Shown one piece after another: positions 19,540 to 30,014 of a stretch of 54,297 bases of DNA. Position numbers and translations under genes: made by a program. Source of the DNA: [Streptosporangium] indianense (lineage in GTDB: Bacteria > Actinomycetota > Actinomycetes > Streptomycetales > Streptomycetaceae); assembly GCF_021474405.1 (NCBI RefSeq), contig NZ_JAKEIO010000042.1, positions 1 to 54,297 on the forward strand. Direction: 5' to 3'. The notes below the pieces were generated by a model. It saw only the letters and a list, made by a program, of their open reading frames with translations. It did not search any database and was not told the DNA's origin. The stretch's first letter is position 1; each line of letters begins with the position of its first letter.

Positions 19540-20747
19540 TCACCCTGCGGCGCCGGGGACCCGGGTGTCGTCCGGGTCCCGGCGCGCAGGCCCGCGTACC
19601 AGCGGGCGACGAGCACGATCAGGCCGGGCAGGCTGGCGACGAGGCTGAGCACGCCGTAGACGACCGCGACGGCGAGCCCCCGGCCGGCGCCCAGGCCGGC
19701 GGCGCCGAACGCCCAGGCGGTGACGCCCTCCCGGGGGCCCCAGCCGCCGACGTTCAGCGGCAGGCCCATCGCCAGCAGGGCGAGGACGGCGAGGGGCAGC
19801 AGGACGGCCACGGAGGCGGCGGTCCCGGCGACCCGGGCGGCGAGTACGAACATCGCGACGTAACCTGCCAGCACCACCACGGAGGAGACAACCACTCCGG
19901 GCCCGTTCCGTCGCGACAGCAGCCCTTCGCGGGCCTCGGCGAGGAACGCGCGCAGCTTGCGGCTCCGGCGGGAGGGTGCCGAACGGTTCATGCGCAGGGC
20001 GAGGACGACGGCGAGGGCGCCCAGGGCCGCCAGGGCCGCGGGCGCCGCGATGTGCCGGGCCTCGGCCAGCACCGGGGACGGCATGGTCAGCAGGACGACG
20101 GCGCCGGCGGCGAACAACGCGATCTGGCCGGCCGTCCGTTCGAGGACGACGGCCTTCACGCCCCGCCGTAGGTCCCCCTCGCTCTGCCCGTGCCGCACGG
20201 CCCGGTGCACGTCGCCGAGGACGCCGCCGGGCAGGGCCGCGTTCAGGAACAGCGCGCGGTAGTAGTCGGCGACGGCCGCGCCGAAGGGCAGGCGGATCCT
20301 GAGCCCCCGGGCCACGAGCGCCCACCGCCAGGCGCTGAACACGGTGGTGACGAGTCCGATGCCGAGCGCGAGCAGCAGCGACACCGCGTCGATCCGTCGC
20401 AGGCCGTCCAGGAAGACGCCGGTTCCCAGTCGCCAGAACAGCACGCCCAGGATGGCGATTCCGGCGCACGTGCCGAGGTGCGTGCGGACCTTCGGGGAGC
20501 CGAGACGGGCCAGGGCCGTCCGGACACGGTGCGGCGGGGCTTGGGTCGTCCGGGTGGGGCCGGACGGAGTCGAGGCGGCGGGCGCGCTGCTGTCGCGCAC
20601 GGCCGGGCGCGGCACGGCCACGCCCGCCCGGGCCGTGTCCGCCGGGCCGGAGGGCGCGGGCACACGGGTGCCGCCGGCGGTCGCGGGCGGCCCGGACTGC
20701 TCCGTGAGCGTGGTGTGCGGGCGCGTTCCCGTCGCCTGGGGGCTCAT
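19416..20747 (-). CDS. Lysylphosphatidylglycerol synthase-type transmembrane (flippase-like) protein
   Basis: 443 aa integral membrane protein. After a Pro/Thr-rich cytoplasmic N-terminus of about 95 residues come roughly eight membrane segments, starting with LGTCAGIAILGVLFWRLG. The motifs ALFLNAALPGGVLGDVHRA and MGLPLNVGGWGPREG are typical of the UPF0104/LPG-synthase transmembrane family. Known members move or modify lipids. ATG 20747 overlaps the methyltransferase stop (ATGA). The frame has no stop at the usual end of the membrane domain and runs on for 124 bases opposite the creatininase gene, giving a polar tail (APQGDYASEVSIEKYAPKES). Confidence 0.85.
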   Translation of the reverse strand: MSPQATGTRPHTTLTEQSGPPATAGGTRVPAPSGPADTARAGVAVPRPAVRDSSAPAASTPSGPTRTTQAPPHRVRTALARLGSPKVRTHLGTCAGIAILGVLFWRLGTGVFLDGLRRIDAVSLLLALGIGLVTTVFSAWRWALVARGLRIRLPFGAAVADYYRALFLNAALPGGVLGDVHRAVRHGQSEGDLRRGVKAVVLERTAGQIALFAAGAVVLLTMPSPVLAEARHIAAPAALAALGALAVVLALRMNRSAPSRRSRKLRAFLAEAREGLLSRRNGPGVVVSSVVVLAGYVAMFVLAARVAGTAASVAVLLPLAVLALLAMGLPLNVGGWGPREGVTAWAFGAAGLGAGRGLAVAVVYGVLSLVASLPGLIVLVARWYAGLRAGTRTTPGSPAPQGDYASEVSIEKYAPKESARLASSSFPFSAEPSEGRPMTPESV

Positions 20748-21864
20748 GACGCTCCGCCCGCCGGGCGTGACAGGGCCAGCAGGTCGACGTGGTGGACGGT
20801 GACGCGCAGCTCGCCCGCGGCACAGGCCGCCAGCCGGTTGGTGAGGTAGACGTCGGCCTCGGCCCGCAGTTCGGGGCGCTCCTCGACGGCGGCACCGACC
20901 CAGCCGCGCAGCCACTGCTCGGTGAGTGCGGCCTGCTCGGGTCCGAGCCGCCAGGGGCTCGGGTGCAGCCGTACGGTCGCGCCGTGCTCGGAGAACGCCT
21001 CGGCCGCCACGGTGACCGCGTCGGGTCCGAGCAGACCGTCGCGGCGCTGGTGGTCGTTGAACGCCTGGGCGATCTCCGCGTCCAGCGGGTGGGACGGCGT
21101 CAGTTCCACGCGCCCGGCGACGGACAGCGTCAGCAGGGCGGGGCAGCCGGCTCCGGTGCACGCGGCGGCGAGCGTGTCGATCTCCTCGCGCGTGAGGACG
21201 TCCAGCAGGGCGGACGCCGTCACCAGGGACGCCCCCTGCAGGGCGTCCGGGGTGAGGCGGGCGACGTCGCCGCGTCGCGTCTCCACGGTGACCCGGGTGC
21301 CGTCGGCGGCCGAGCGCGGGGACGAGACAGCGGCGAAGTGCAGCAGGTAGGGGTCGCGGTCGTGCAGGATCCAGTGCTGGGCGCCGTCCAGGCGGGGCGC
21401 GAGCCAGCGGCCCATCGAGCCGGTGCCGCAGCCCAGGTCGTGGATGACGACGCCCGACTTGCCCGGCAGGTTGGCGAGCCGGATACGCAGCGGGTCGAGC
21501 AGGTCGTGCGCCCGTGCGGAGGCGTCGGCCGGCTCCCGCAGCTCCAGCCATTCCGGCGCGTACCGGGGCGGGTCCTCCGGGTTGGCCTCACGCAGCTTGA
21601 CGGTCGGCCGCGTGCCGGGCCTGCCGCTGGGTCCGGCGCCGGGGATCACGGCGTCCGGGGCGTACCCCGGGACGAACTCCACACTGGAGCCCAGGCCCGC
21701 GGTTCCCGCGTTCCCACCGGCCACCGCGCTCGCGATGCCCGCCGCGGCGTTCTGCCCCGGGCCGGGCTTCCCGCCCGGCGCCACGCCGTCCGTCACGCTC
21801 GTGACCTCCCTCGGCCCGGGCTGTGCCGGGATCGCCCCGCTCTGCTGGGTCGTGGTCGGGTTCG

Positions 21865-21868
<4 letters not shown>
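20744..21868 (-). CDS. SAM-dependent methyltransferase
   Basis: 374 aa. The SAM-binding motif I is VVIHDLGCGTGSMGRWLAP near residue 140, followed by an acidic motif (HWILHDRDPYLL). The first 100 or so residues are Gly/Pro/Ala-rich and probably disordered. The C-terminal half (SEHGATVRLHPSPWRLGPEQAAL) resembles methyltransferases linked to sugar or small-molecule tailoring. ATG 21868 has GGAGGG upstream and overlaps the glycosyltransferase stop (ATGA), so it is in the same operon. The acceptor is unknown; the neighbours suggest the product of the cyclohydrolase-initiated pathway. Confidence 0.88.
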
Positions 21869-23573
<1,705 letters not shown>

Positions 23574-23624
23574 TCAGGTCAGGCGCTCTTGTCGTGGCCG
23601 ACTCGTACCGGATGGAACGAATCG

Positions 23625-24617
23625 TCAGCCGATGCGTCCATCGTTCTCGTCGTAACGGACGCGGTGGCACAGCGCGGGAACCTCGCCGGACGCCAGCCGC
23701 GGCAGCACGTCCGGCAGGTCCTCGAAGGGGGATTCGCCGGTGATCAGGGCGTCGAGCGCGGGGTCGGCGAGCAGGTCGAGGGCGACGGCGAGCCGGTCGG
23801 CGTAGGTGCGGTTCGGGCGGGCCGGGGAGACGGTGCCGACCTGGCTGCTGCGGATGACGAGCCTGCGGGAGTGGAAGGCCTCACCGAGCGGGAGGCTGAC
23901 CTGCCGGTCGCCGTACCAGCTGAGTTCGAGGACGGTTCCCTCGGCGGTGAGGAGTTCCAGGGACCGGGCGAGGCCCGCTTCCGTGGCGCTGGCGTGCACG
24001 ACCAGGTCGCGTTCCCCGTCGGCGTCCTCGGGGGTGGCGAAACCGACACCGAGCGCCTCGGCGATCTTCGCGCGGGACGGGTCGGCGTCGACCAGCTGGA
24101 CGCGCACCCCGGGGAACCGGGCGAGGAGGGCCGCCACCGAGCAGCCGACCATGCCGCCGCCGACCACGGCGATCCGGTCGCCGACCAGGGGAGCCGCGTC
24201 CCACAGGGCGTTGACGGCGGTCTCCACGGTCCCCGCGAGCACGGCTCGTTCGGCGGGGACGGTGTCCGGGACCGGGGTGACCGCCGAGGCCGGGACGACG
24301 TACCGCGTCTGGTGCGGGTAGAGGCAGAACACCGTGCGGCCGGCGAGCTCTTCGGGCCCCTCCTCCACCACGCCGACGTTGAGGTAGCCGTACTTCACCG
24401 GGCCGGGGAAGTCGCCCTCCTGGAAGGGCGCGCGCATGGCCGTGTGCTGGCTGACGGGGACACCGCCGCGGAAGACGAGCGTCTCGGTGCCGCGGCTGAC
24501 GCCGGAGAACAGCGTCCGGACCAGCACCTCGCCCTCGCCGGGCGCCGGCAGGGCGACGTCCCGGATCGCACCTCGCCCAGGCGAGTCGATCCAGAACGCG
24601 CGTCCGGTGTGCTTCAT
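23625..24617 (-). CDS. Zinc-type alcohol dehydrogenase-like oxidoreductase (MDR superfamily)
   Basis: 330 aa. The catalytic domain shows [22 protein letters not shown], and the Rossmann domain has [20 protein letters not shown]. The segment [19 protein letters not shown] is characteristic of a branch that includes enzymes annotated near chlorophyllide or pterin-like pathways. The usual structural zinc Cys cluster is not obvious, so it may be zinc-independent. ATG 24617 has a perfect AGGAGG 6 bases upstream. It is first in the leftward operon with the PTPS-like, glycosyltransferase, methyltransferase and flippase genes, with a 159-base gap before the PTPS gene. The substrate is not known. Confidence 0.88.
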   Translation of the reverse strand: MKHTGRAFWIDSPGRGAIRDVALPAPGEGEVLVRTLFSGVSRGTETLVFRGGVPVSQHTAMRAPFQEGDFPGPVKYGYLNVGVVEEGPEELAGRTVFCLYPHQTRYVVPASAVTPVPDTVPAERAVLAGTVETAVNALWDAAPLVGDRIAVVGGGMVGCSVAALLARFPGVRVQLVDADPSRAKIAEALGVGFATPEDADGERDLVVHASATEAGLARSLELLTAEGTVLELSWYGDRQVSLPLGEAFHSRRLVIRSSQVGTVSPARPNRTYADRLAVALDLLADPALDALITGESPFEDLPDVLPRLASGEVPALCHRVRYDENDGRIG

Positions 24618-24725
24618 CGAAGTCCTCCTGAACGATCGGGAAGCTGAGTGCGTACCGAGGGGTGCACAGGCCGCGCACAACGTAGCGGCGATGATCGACT
24701 CTGTCACACGGCCGGAGGGTGTTCG

Positions 24726-25496
24726 GTGGCCCTGAACAACACTTACGACGCGAGGCTCGTACAGCAGGAGACCGCCCTGGGGGCGGGCGTGCAGGTCCTG
24801 CTGCTGGCCCTGATCGGCACGGCGATCGGGATGGGGCCGGCGGGCTGGCTGAGCGGCCTCGCGTTCGCGATCGCCACCTGGGCGGTGCTTTCCCGGGCCC
24901 TGCACCGCTCCCGGCTGCGCTCGTTCGGCGCGGCCAACCGGGTCACCCTGGGGCGGGCCACCCTCGTCGGCGGGGTCACGGCCCTGGTCGCCGACTCCTT
25001 CCAGAGCTCACCGCCGGTGTCGCTGTTCGTCGGCCTGACGGCGGTGGCGCTGATCCTCGACGGCGTCGACGGCAAGGTCGCCCGCCGCACCGGCACGTCG
25101 ACCCCGCTGGGCGCGCGCTTCGACATGGAGGTCGATGCCTTTCTGATCCTGGTGCTCAGCGTGTACGTGTCGATGGAACTGGGCCCGTGGGTGCTGCTGA
25201 TCGGCGGCATGCGCTATGTCTTCGTCGCCGCAGCCAAGGTGTGGCCCTGGCTGACCGCCGCACTCCCGCCGAGCACCGCCCGCAAGACCGTCGCCGCGCT
25301 CCAGGGCGTGCTGCTGCTCCTGGCGGGCGCCGATCTGCTGCCGTACGCGGCCAACTTCGCGGTCGCGGCCCTGGCGCTGGGTCTGCTGGTCTGGTCGTTC
25401 GGCCGGGACGTGCTGTGGCTGTACCGGACGCACCGGACCTCGCGGGCAGAGGAGCCGGCGACCGCCCCCCAGGTGCGGGAACTGATCGCGGGCTGA
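24726..25496 (+). CDS. CDP-alcohol phosphatidyltransferase family membrane enzyme
   Basis: 256 aa with about six membrane helices. The family signature DG-x2-AR-x8-G-x3-D-x3-D is complete ([13 protein letters not shown], then [12 protein letters not shown] near residues 115-140). These enzymes transfer a phosphoalcohol from a CDP-linked donor to an alcohol acceptor. The GTG at 24726 has GGAGG about 7 bases upstream. It is divergent from the leftward operon (109-base shared promoter), so it probably belongs to the same pathway, where it could attach the product to a phospholipid. It could instead make an ordinary phospholipid head group. Confidence 0.9.
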   Translation: MALNNTYDARLVQQETALGAGVQVLLLALIGTAIGMGPAGWLSGLAFAIATWAVLSRALHRSRLRSFGAANRVTLGRATLVGGVTALVADSFQSSPPVSLFVGLTAVALILDGVDGKVARRTGTSTPLGARFDMEVDAFLILVLSVYVSMELGPWVLLIGGMRYVFVAAAKVWPWLTAALPPSTARKTVAALQGVLLLLAGADLLPYAANFAVAALALGLLVWSFGRDVLWLYRTHRTSRAEEPATAPQVRELIAG

Positions 25497-25500
25497 CACC

Positions 25501-25518
25501 CGGCCCGGTCAGGGGCCG
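25501..25518. terminator. Short convergent hairpin
   Basis: CGGCCC and GGGCCG pair around a 6-base loop, between the CDP-alcohol transferase stop and the HxlR stop, partly inside the latter. The stem is short, so the call is weak. Confidence 0.35.
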
Positions 25519-25889
25519 AAACGCCCTCGGGCCGCCTCGATGTGCCCGAGGTATTGATGAGTCCAGCCACAGATCGCGTCGACCGTGGCGCGCAGCGCAC
25601 GGCCCGGCTCGGTGAGCGTGTACTCGACCTTGGGCGGCACGGTGGGGTGCACCTTCCGGTCGACCAGGCCGTTGCGCTCCAGCATCCGCAGGTTCTGCGT
25701 GAGCATCTTGTGGCTGACGCCCTCGACCTCGTCGCGCAACTCGCTGAAGCGCAGGGTGCGTTCCCCGAGCGCCTCGATGATCAGCAGGGCCCACTTGTTC
25801 GCCACGTCGGAGAAGATCTCCCGGGCCAGGGAGTCCGCCCGGCGCAGGTCCGCGTTCTCGGGCAGGTCTCTGATCTGCTTGGTCACCAT
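25509..25889 (-). CDS. HxlR-family winged-helix regulator
   Basis: 126 aa. It shows the HxlR pattern: IFSDVANKWALLIIEALGERTLRFSELRDEVEGVSHKMLTQNLRMLERNGLV, then PKVEYTLTEPGRAL. The family senses redox changes or small reactive molecules and usually represses a divergent gene. It is divergent from a Rid-family gene across 128 bases containing an inverted repeat. No Cys that would serve as a redox sensor stands out except the one in AICGWTH. Confidence 0.92.
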   Translation of the reverse strand: MVTKQIRDLPENADLRRADSLAREIFSDVANKWALLIIEALGERTLRFSELRDEVEGVSHKMLTQNLRMLERNGLVDRKVHPTVPPKVEYTLTEPGRALRATVDAICGWTHQYLGHIEAARGRFGP

Positions 25890-25930
25890 CTGGTTCCCCA
25901 GTCACCGAAAAGTGCGTTCTTCCAGGTCGG

Positions 25931-25961
25931 CGGTCACTCTCCTACGGTTTCCGAGTAACCG
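25931..25961. promoter_or_regulatory. Candidate HxlR operator, inverted repeat CGGTCACTC-N13-GAGTAACCG
   Basis: The arms match at 8 of 9 positions across a 13-base spacer. The site lies in the divergent HxlR/Rid promoter, where the HxlR protein would be expected to act. A partial copy (AGTCACCG) occurs nearer the HxlR start. Confidence 0.45.
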
Positions 25962-26017
25962 CAAGAGAGCGCGGGCCCGTTGCCCGCGGTCCGTGCCCGA
26001 CGGAAGGAACTCACGCC

Positions 26018-26419
26018 ATGACCACGCTCGACGTCTACGACCACGGCATCCCGGCCGAGGGCCACTTCGGCTACGCCCAGGCGATCAGGTCCGGTGACCT
26101 GGTCCACGTCTCCGGGCAGCTCTCGTTCGACGAGGCGGGCGCCTTCCACCCCGAGGACGACCTCGCCGCCCAGCTCGAGGGGACCTACCTCAACCTCGAC
26201 AAGGTCCTGGCCCACTACGGCGCCACCCGCAACCAGATCGTCTCCCAGACGCTGTACGCGGTGGACCTCGTGCGGAACGCCGAGGTGATCGCGAAGGGCA
26301 ACCGGGCGTACTTCGGCACCCACCGTCCGGTCAGCACGGCCCTCGGCGTCACCGAACTGACCTTCCCCGGACAGCTCGTCGAGATCAGCTGCGTGATCGA
26401 CATGGGACTGCCCGGCTGA
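26018..26419 (+). CDS. Rid family protein (RidA/YjgF-like)
   Basis: 133 aa, normal size for the trimeric Rid fold, with VHVSGQLSFDEAG and LYAVDLVRNAEVIAKGNRAYFG. True RidA enzymes hydrolyse reactive enamines with a conserved Arg in P-x-R-[ST]. Here the matching stretch is RPVSTALGV with Ser at that position, so this may be a Rid subgroup without imine deaminase activity. It is controlled together with or by the divergent HxlR gene. GGAAGGAAC lies upstream of the ATG. Confidence 0.9.
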   Translation: MTTLDVYDHGIPAEGHFGYAQAIRSGDLVHVSGQLSFDEAGAFHPEDDLAAQLEGTYLNLDKVLAHYGATRNQIVSQTLYAVDLVRNAEVIAKGNRAYFGTHRPVSTALGVTELTFPGQLVEISCVIDMGLPG

Positions 26420-26514
26420 ACCCTCCGGTCAGCGACGCATACCGGCACCCAAGAGGGCCCGCTCGCAGGGGTCGAGCAGCACCCGCCCCGGACCCCCCGA
26501 TCGGCTCAAGCGAT

Positions 26515-26567
26515 TTGACAGGGACGACGAGGCTTCCCTAAACCTAGCCACATGACATCCATTTTCA
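26515..26567 (+). promoter_or_regulatory. Promoter of the CooC-like gene with a Zur-like box
   Basis: TTGACA at 26515-26520 is a good -35, with a weak -10 (TAAACC) 18 bases on. At 26553-26567 lies TGACATCCATTTTCA, close to my memory of the Streptomyces Zur box (TGAAAATGATTTTCA-like): the right half matches well and the left half partly. It sits near the expected transcription start, where a repressor would block. Confidence 0.4.
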
Positions 26568-26583
26568 AAAAGAGGGGGTCGTC

Positions 26584-27543
26584 GTGAGGATCGCGTTCGT
26601 CGGCAAGGGCGGCAGCGGCAAGACCACGCTCTCCGCGCTCTTCTCCCGCCACCTGGCACGCTCCGGCGCCCCGGTCCTGGCCGTCGACGGCGACATCAAC
26701 CAGCATCTGGCCGAGGCGCTGGGCGGCGAGGAGGAGTCCGCCCCTCCGCTGGGCGCTCATCTGCCCGAGATCAAGGACTACCTACGGGGGGACAACCCTC
26801 GTATCCCCTCCCCCGAGGCGATGATCAAGACGACCCCGCCGGGCCGCGGATCCCGCCTCCTGCGTCCGCTGGGCGACGACGAACTGCACGCACGGCACGT
26901 CGGCCGGGCGGGCGGCGTCCCCTTCATGGCGACGGGCGAGTTCGACGAGTCCGACCTGGGCGTGGCCTGCTACCACTCCAAGCTGGGTGCGGTGGAGCTG
27001 TACCTCGGGCATTTGCTGGACGGTCCCGGCGAGTACGTGGTGGTCGACATGACGGCCGGAGCCGATGCCTTCGCCTCAGGCCTGTTCGCCCGTTTCGACC
27101 TCACTTTCCTGGTGGCGGAGCCCACCCGCAAGGGTGTCTCGGTGTACCGCCAGTACCGCGACCACGCGGAACAGTTCGGCATCCGGATCGCCGTCGTCGG
27201 CAACAAGGTGACCGGCGAGGACGACCTGCTCTTCCTCAAGGAGCAGGTGGGCGACGACCTGTTGACCCACCTGGTCCACTCCCCCTGGATCCGCGCGGCG
27301 GAACAGGGCCGGGCCGGCTCCGGCCCCGAGGCACTGGCGTCGCTGGAACCGCACAACCGCCACGCCCTCGAGGTGATGCGCGAGGCGGTCGACGCCGAGG
27401 TCCGCGACTGGGAACGCCTCCACCGCCACGCGGTCGAGTTCCACCTGCGCAACGTCCACGCCTGGGCGGACGCTCGTACAGGCGAGGACCTCGCGGCGCA
27501 GGTGGACCCTGAGTTCGTGCCGGGGCCGGCCGCCCGCTCCTGA
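26584..27543 (+). CDS. CooC/ParA-like P-loop ATPase (metallochaperone type)
   Basis: 319 aa. The deviant Walker A GKGGSGKTT is at residues 7-15, followed by VLAVDGDINQHLAEALG and the Walker B-like YVVVDMTAGADAF. This set is typical of CooC-type SIMIBI ATPases that aid nickel or other metal insertion, and no DNA-segregation partner is nearby. No carbon monoxide dehydrogenase or hydrogenase gene lies in this window, so the client is unknown. The GTG start has AGAGGGGG upstream. A Zur-like site in the promoter would link it to zinc status. Confidence 0.87.
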   Translation: MRIAFVGKGGSGKTTLSALFSRHLARSGAPVLAVDGDINQHLAEALGGEEESAPPLGAHLPEIKDYLRGDNPRIPSPEAMIKTTPPGRGSRLLRPLGDDELHARHVGRAGGVPFMATGEFDESDLGVACYHSKLGAVELYLGHLLDGPGEYVVVDMTAGADAFASGLFARFDLTFLVAEPTRKGVSVYRQYRDHAEQFGIRIAVVGNKVTGEDDLLFLKEQVGDDLLTHLVHSPWIRAAEQGRAGSGPEALASLEPHNRHALEVMREAVDAEVRDWERLHRHAVEFHLRNVHAWADARTGEDLAAQVDPEFVPGPAARS

Positions 27544-27646
27544 GGCGCGGGGCGCTCTCCGCGTCCGCCGCAGTCCGGGCGTCACCGCCCCGGGCCGAGC
27601 AGCCGCCCGGGATCGAACCACCGGGACCGGACGCGGCCTCCGCCGG

Positions 27647-28189
27647 CTACTCGATACCGGTGGCGTCGAGTAGCCGGACCACGTCCTTGCGCCCGTACCC
27701 GAGCAGTCGGGCGCGGTCGGCGGCCATGAGCACCAGGTGCGCGGCGATCTTCGCGGCGTATCCGTTCTTGCTGTCCGCGTCGAACCATTCCTGGGGCTTG
27801 TCGACACCCAGGCTGTTCATCACCAGGCCGTGCTCTCGGCGGACCTCCGCGACGGTGCCGGCGACGGCGTCCAGGAGCGTCTTCCCCGGCCGCTCGCATT
27901 CCAGGGCGAACCACCCCTGGTCGACCGGCATGCACCCCTCCGGCGGACGCTCCCGCAGCCCCGCGTACCTCTCGTCCTCGAAGCCGGAGGCCCGGAACTC
28001 GTCGTGCACCAAGGAGAACCGGTGGAACCCGGGCCGGACCGGCGGGGGTGGAGGTGTGTACTCCCATCCGGCGTCCTCGTACAACTGCCGTTTCACCTCC
28101 TCTTCGTCGGCGTGCGTCACGGTGAAGCCGTTGGCTTCGTTGCGCCCCGTCGTCGTGCCGTCGGCATTGCGGTGGAAGTGCAGGCCCAT
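27647..28189 (-). CDS. Conserved-looking hypothetical protein
   Basis: About 180 aa. I do not recognise the family. Visible features are GFTVTHADEEEVKRQLYEDAG, a run of five prolines, and a C-terminal part with Trp and acidic residues (QEWFDADSKNGYAAKIAAHLVLM). No signal peptide or membrane helix is seen. Two ATGs stand together at the start; the second (28189) has GGGAG at a better distance. Codon usage is normal for the genome, which supports a real gene. It is divergent from the HD-domain gene. Confidence 0.72.
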   Translation of the reverse strand: MGLHFHRNADGTTTGRNEANGFTVTHADEEEVKRQLYEDAGWEYTPPPPPVRPGFHRFSLVHDEFRASGFEDERYAGLRERPPEGCMPVDQGWFALECERPGKTLLDAVAGTVAEVRREHGLVMNSLGVDKPQEWFDADSKNGYAAKIAAHLVLMAADRARLLGYGRKDVVRLLDATGIE

Positions 28190-28346
28190 CATGTGCTCCC
28201 GTCGTCGTGCTGAGAATGGACGGCAAGTCCCGTCACCAGCTCGAACGGCCCGCGGGCCGGGCAGGTGCCCGTTCCGCGGGGCACCATCCGATCGTGTGAA
28301 AGGGACCGCCACGGGAACTCCCCGGCCCGGCCGGGCGAGCGGTTGT

Positions 28347-28352
28347 TACGCT
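28347..28352 (+). promoter_or_regulatory. -10 box for a leaderless transcript
   Basis: TACGCT lies 6 bases before the GTG of the HD-domain gene and no ribosome-binding site is present. This is the usual arrangement of leaderless mRNAs in Streptomyces. Confidence 0.5.
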
Positions 28353-28358
28353 CCCCGA

Positions 28359-28982
28359 GTGAGAATTCCGGACCCCGCAGAGATCCGGGCGCTGCACGAG
28401 AAGTACGCGCCCACCGCCGAGGCGTTCGCCCTCGTCCACAGGCACTGCGAGATCGTCTGGGGAATCGCCGAGCAGCTCCTTGCCGCGCCCCGCCTCGCCC
28501 ATCTCGACGCCGAACTGGTTCGCGCCGGCTGTCTCCTCCATGACATCGGTGTCTACCGCCTCTACGGGGAGGACGGACGGCTGGACCACCGGAACTACAT
28601 CCGGCACGGTCTGCTCGGCCACGAGATCCTCGAAGCGGAGGGCTTCCCCGAACTCCTGAGCCGCTTCTGCTCCCACCACACCGGGGTGGGACTCACCCGC
28701 CACGACATCGTCAGCCAGGCACTGCCCCTCCCTCCCGGCGACTATGTGGCGGTGACGGAGGAGGAGAGGCTGGTGATGTACGCGGACAAGTTCCACAGCA
28801 AGTCCCGGCCGACGGCGTTCCTCTCCCCCGACGAATTCGCCGCACGCATCCTCCGCTTCGGCACGGACAAGGTGACGGCGTTCGAGGCACTGCGCGCGGA
28901 GTTCGGCGATCCGTCTCTGGACGGGTCTGTGCCGTGCGGCAGCCCGGCCGCAGACGTGAGGACAACTCACGTCCAGGCATAG
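28359..28982 (+). CDS. HD-domain phosphohydrolase-like protein
   Basis: 207 aa. It contains the HD motif CLLHDIGVY (His61, Asp62), an upstream His-rich helix (VHRHCEIVWGIAEQLL) and FCSHHTGVG with further metal-type His. Small HD proteins of this type hydrolyse nucleotides or phosphate esters; the substrate cannot be named. There is no Shine-Dalgarno, and a -10-like box right upstream suggests a leaderless mRNA. Confidence 0.85.
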   Translation: MRIPDPAEIRALHEKYAPTAEAFALVHRHCEIVWGIAEQLLAAPRLAHLDAELVRAGCLLHDIGVYRLYGEDGRLDHRNYIRHGLLGHEILEAEGFPELLSRFCSHHTGVGLTRHDIVSQALPLPPGDYVAVTEEERLVMYADKFHSKSRPTAFLSPDEFAARILRFGTDKVTAFEALRAEFGDPSLDGSVPCGSPAADVRTTHVQA

Positions 28983-28983
28983 A

Positions 28984-29260
28984 CGTCGAAGGTCGGCCCC
29001 GGATCGTTCTTCGCTCCCGGCCACGACGAAGTGGCGGAAGCCGCACTGCTCACGGCCGAGTACGGTTCCTCCGTCGCCCAGCTGCTGCACGGCCACGGAT
29101 ACGGGCCGGGACACTCGGTGAGTGCGCATGCCGTTTCCGCGGGCGTGTGGCAGAAGTGCCCCACGTGCGACTACGTCGGCGCACCGGGCAGTATCGCCCA
29201 TCACACTCGGAGCGACGAGCCACCGGACGCCCCGGACCATGCGGAGTTGGACTTCATGGC
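28984..29260 (+). pseudogene. Possible gene fragment in a 343-base gap
   Basis: The 28983-29325 gap is otherwise empty. From 28984 one frame reads FFAPGHDEVAEAALL, then EYGSSVAQLLHGHGYGPG and a two-Cys motif WQKCPTCDYVG. The FxPGHD...E..LL style recalls a small Streptomyces protein family whose members start earlier. Here an in-frame TAG precedes it and no start codon fits, so it looks like a remnant. The right limit is uncertain. This could also be chance. Confidence 0.3.
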
Positions 29261-29312
29261 TTTGGGCTGCTGCACAAGTTCGAGAGGTCTTCGGACAAAG
29301 GCATGTGACCCA

Positions 29313-29318
29313 TACAGT
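29313..29318 (+). promoter_or_regulatory. -10 box for a leaderless transcript
   Basis: TACAGT lies 7 bases before the ATG of the SMI1/KNR4 gene, and no ribosome-binding site is visible. Confidence 0.45.
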
Positions 29319-29325
29319 CGCTGGT

Positions 29326-29997
29326 ATGACGGACGATCAGCAGCAGGAGCGGGCCGTGGCGGGCGCCTGGGCGAGGATCGAGAAGTGGCTGGAGCAGCAC
29401 GCTCCGCGCTCCTACCGGATGCTTTCTCCGCCCGCCCCGGAGGCCGACATCCGTGGGGTCGAGCAGGCACTCGACCTCACCGTTCCACCGGGCCTCAAGG
29501 CTTTCTACCGCCTCCGCAACGGCACGGGTCATCCCGGTGACTTCGGCTGGACGCCCGGACCCGAGACCGAACTCCCACCACAAGGACAGGAGACGGCCTG
29601 GCTGTTGCCGAGGAAGCATGGGATTCCTCCCGTGCAGCATCTGCCGTACTGGGACGAAGGCCCTCACACGATCGGTATGCCGAACGACCCCATGGTGCGA
29701 TACCTGGCGTTCGCCGCCACCGACCGCAGCGGTCTGTACGGGCTGTTCACGGACTGCACGCCAGGACCGGGTTACGGACGGGTCGGCACCTTCGAAGAGG
29801 CCGGCATTCCCCAGCTGGGCGTGTGGCCGTCGTTTGCCGACTACCTCATCGAAGTCGCCGACGCCCTGTACGAGAACCGCGGTGTGGAGTACCCGGACGG
29901 ACATCAGGACAACAAGGTGCCCGGTCTCGTCGATCAGACCCTGGTGTGGGACGGTCCGGCACATCCGAGGGACCCGGACTGGACGCGCTTCGCATAG
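29326..29997 (+). CDS. SMI1/KNR4 family protein
   Basis: 223 aa. The SMI1/KNR4 (SUKH) fold is suggested by APEADIRGVEQALDLTVPPGLKAFYRLRNGTG near residue 45 and by GVWPSFADYLIEVADALYENRG at the end. SUKH proteins include immunity proteins against contact-dependent and polymorphic toxins, but many are housekeeping regulators. No toxin gene is next to it, so a function is not assigned. ATG 29326 is probably read from a leaderless mRNA. Confidence 0.85.
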   Translation: MTDDQQQERAVAGAWARIEKWLEQHAPRSYRMLSPPAPEADIRGVEQALDLTVPPGLKAFYRLRNGTGHPGDFGWTPGPETELPPQGQETAWLLPRKHGIPPVQHLPYWDEGPHTIGMPNDPMVRYLAFAATDRSGLYGLFTDCTPGPGYGRVGTFEEAGIPQLGVWPSFADYLIEVADALYENRGVEYPDGHQDNKVPGLVDQTLVWDGPAHPRDPDWTRFA

Positions 29998-30014
29998 CAC
30001 CGGCGCCCGCATTC

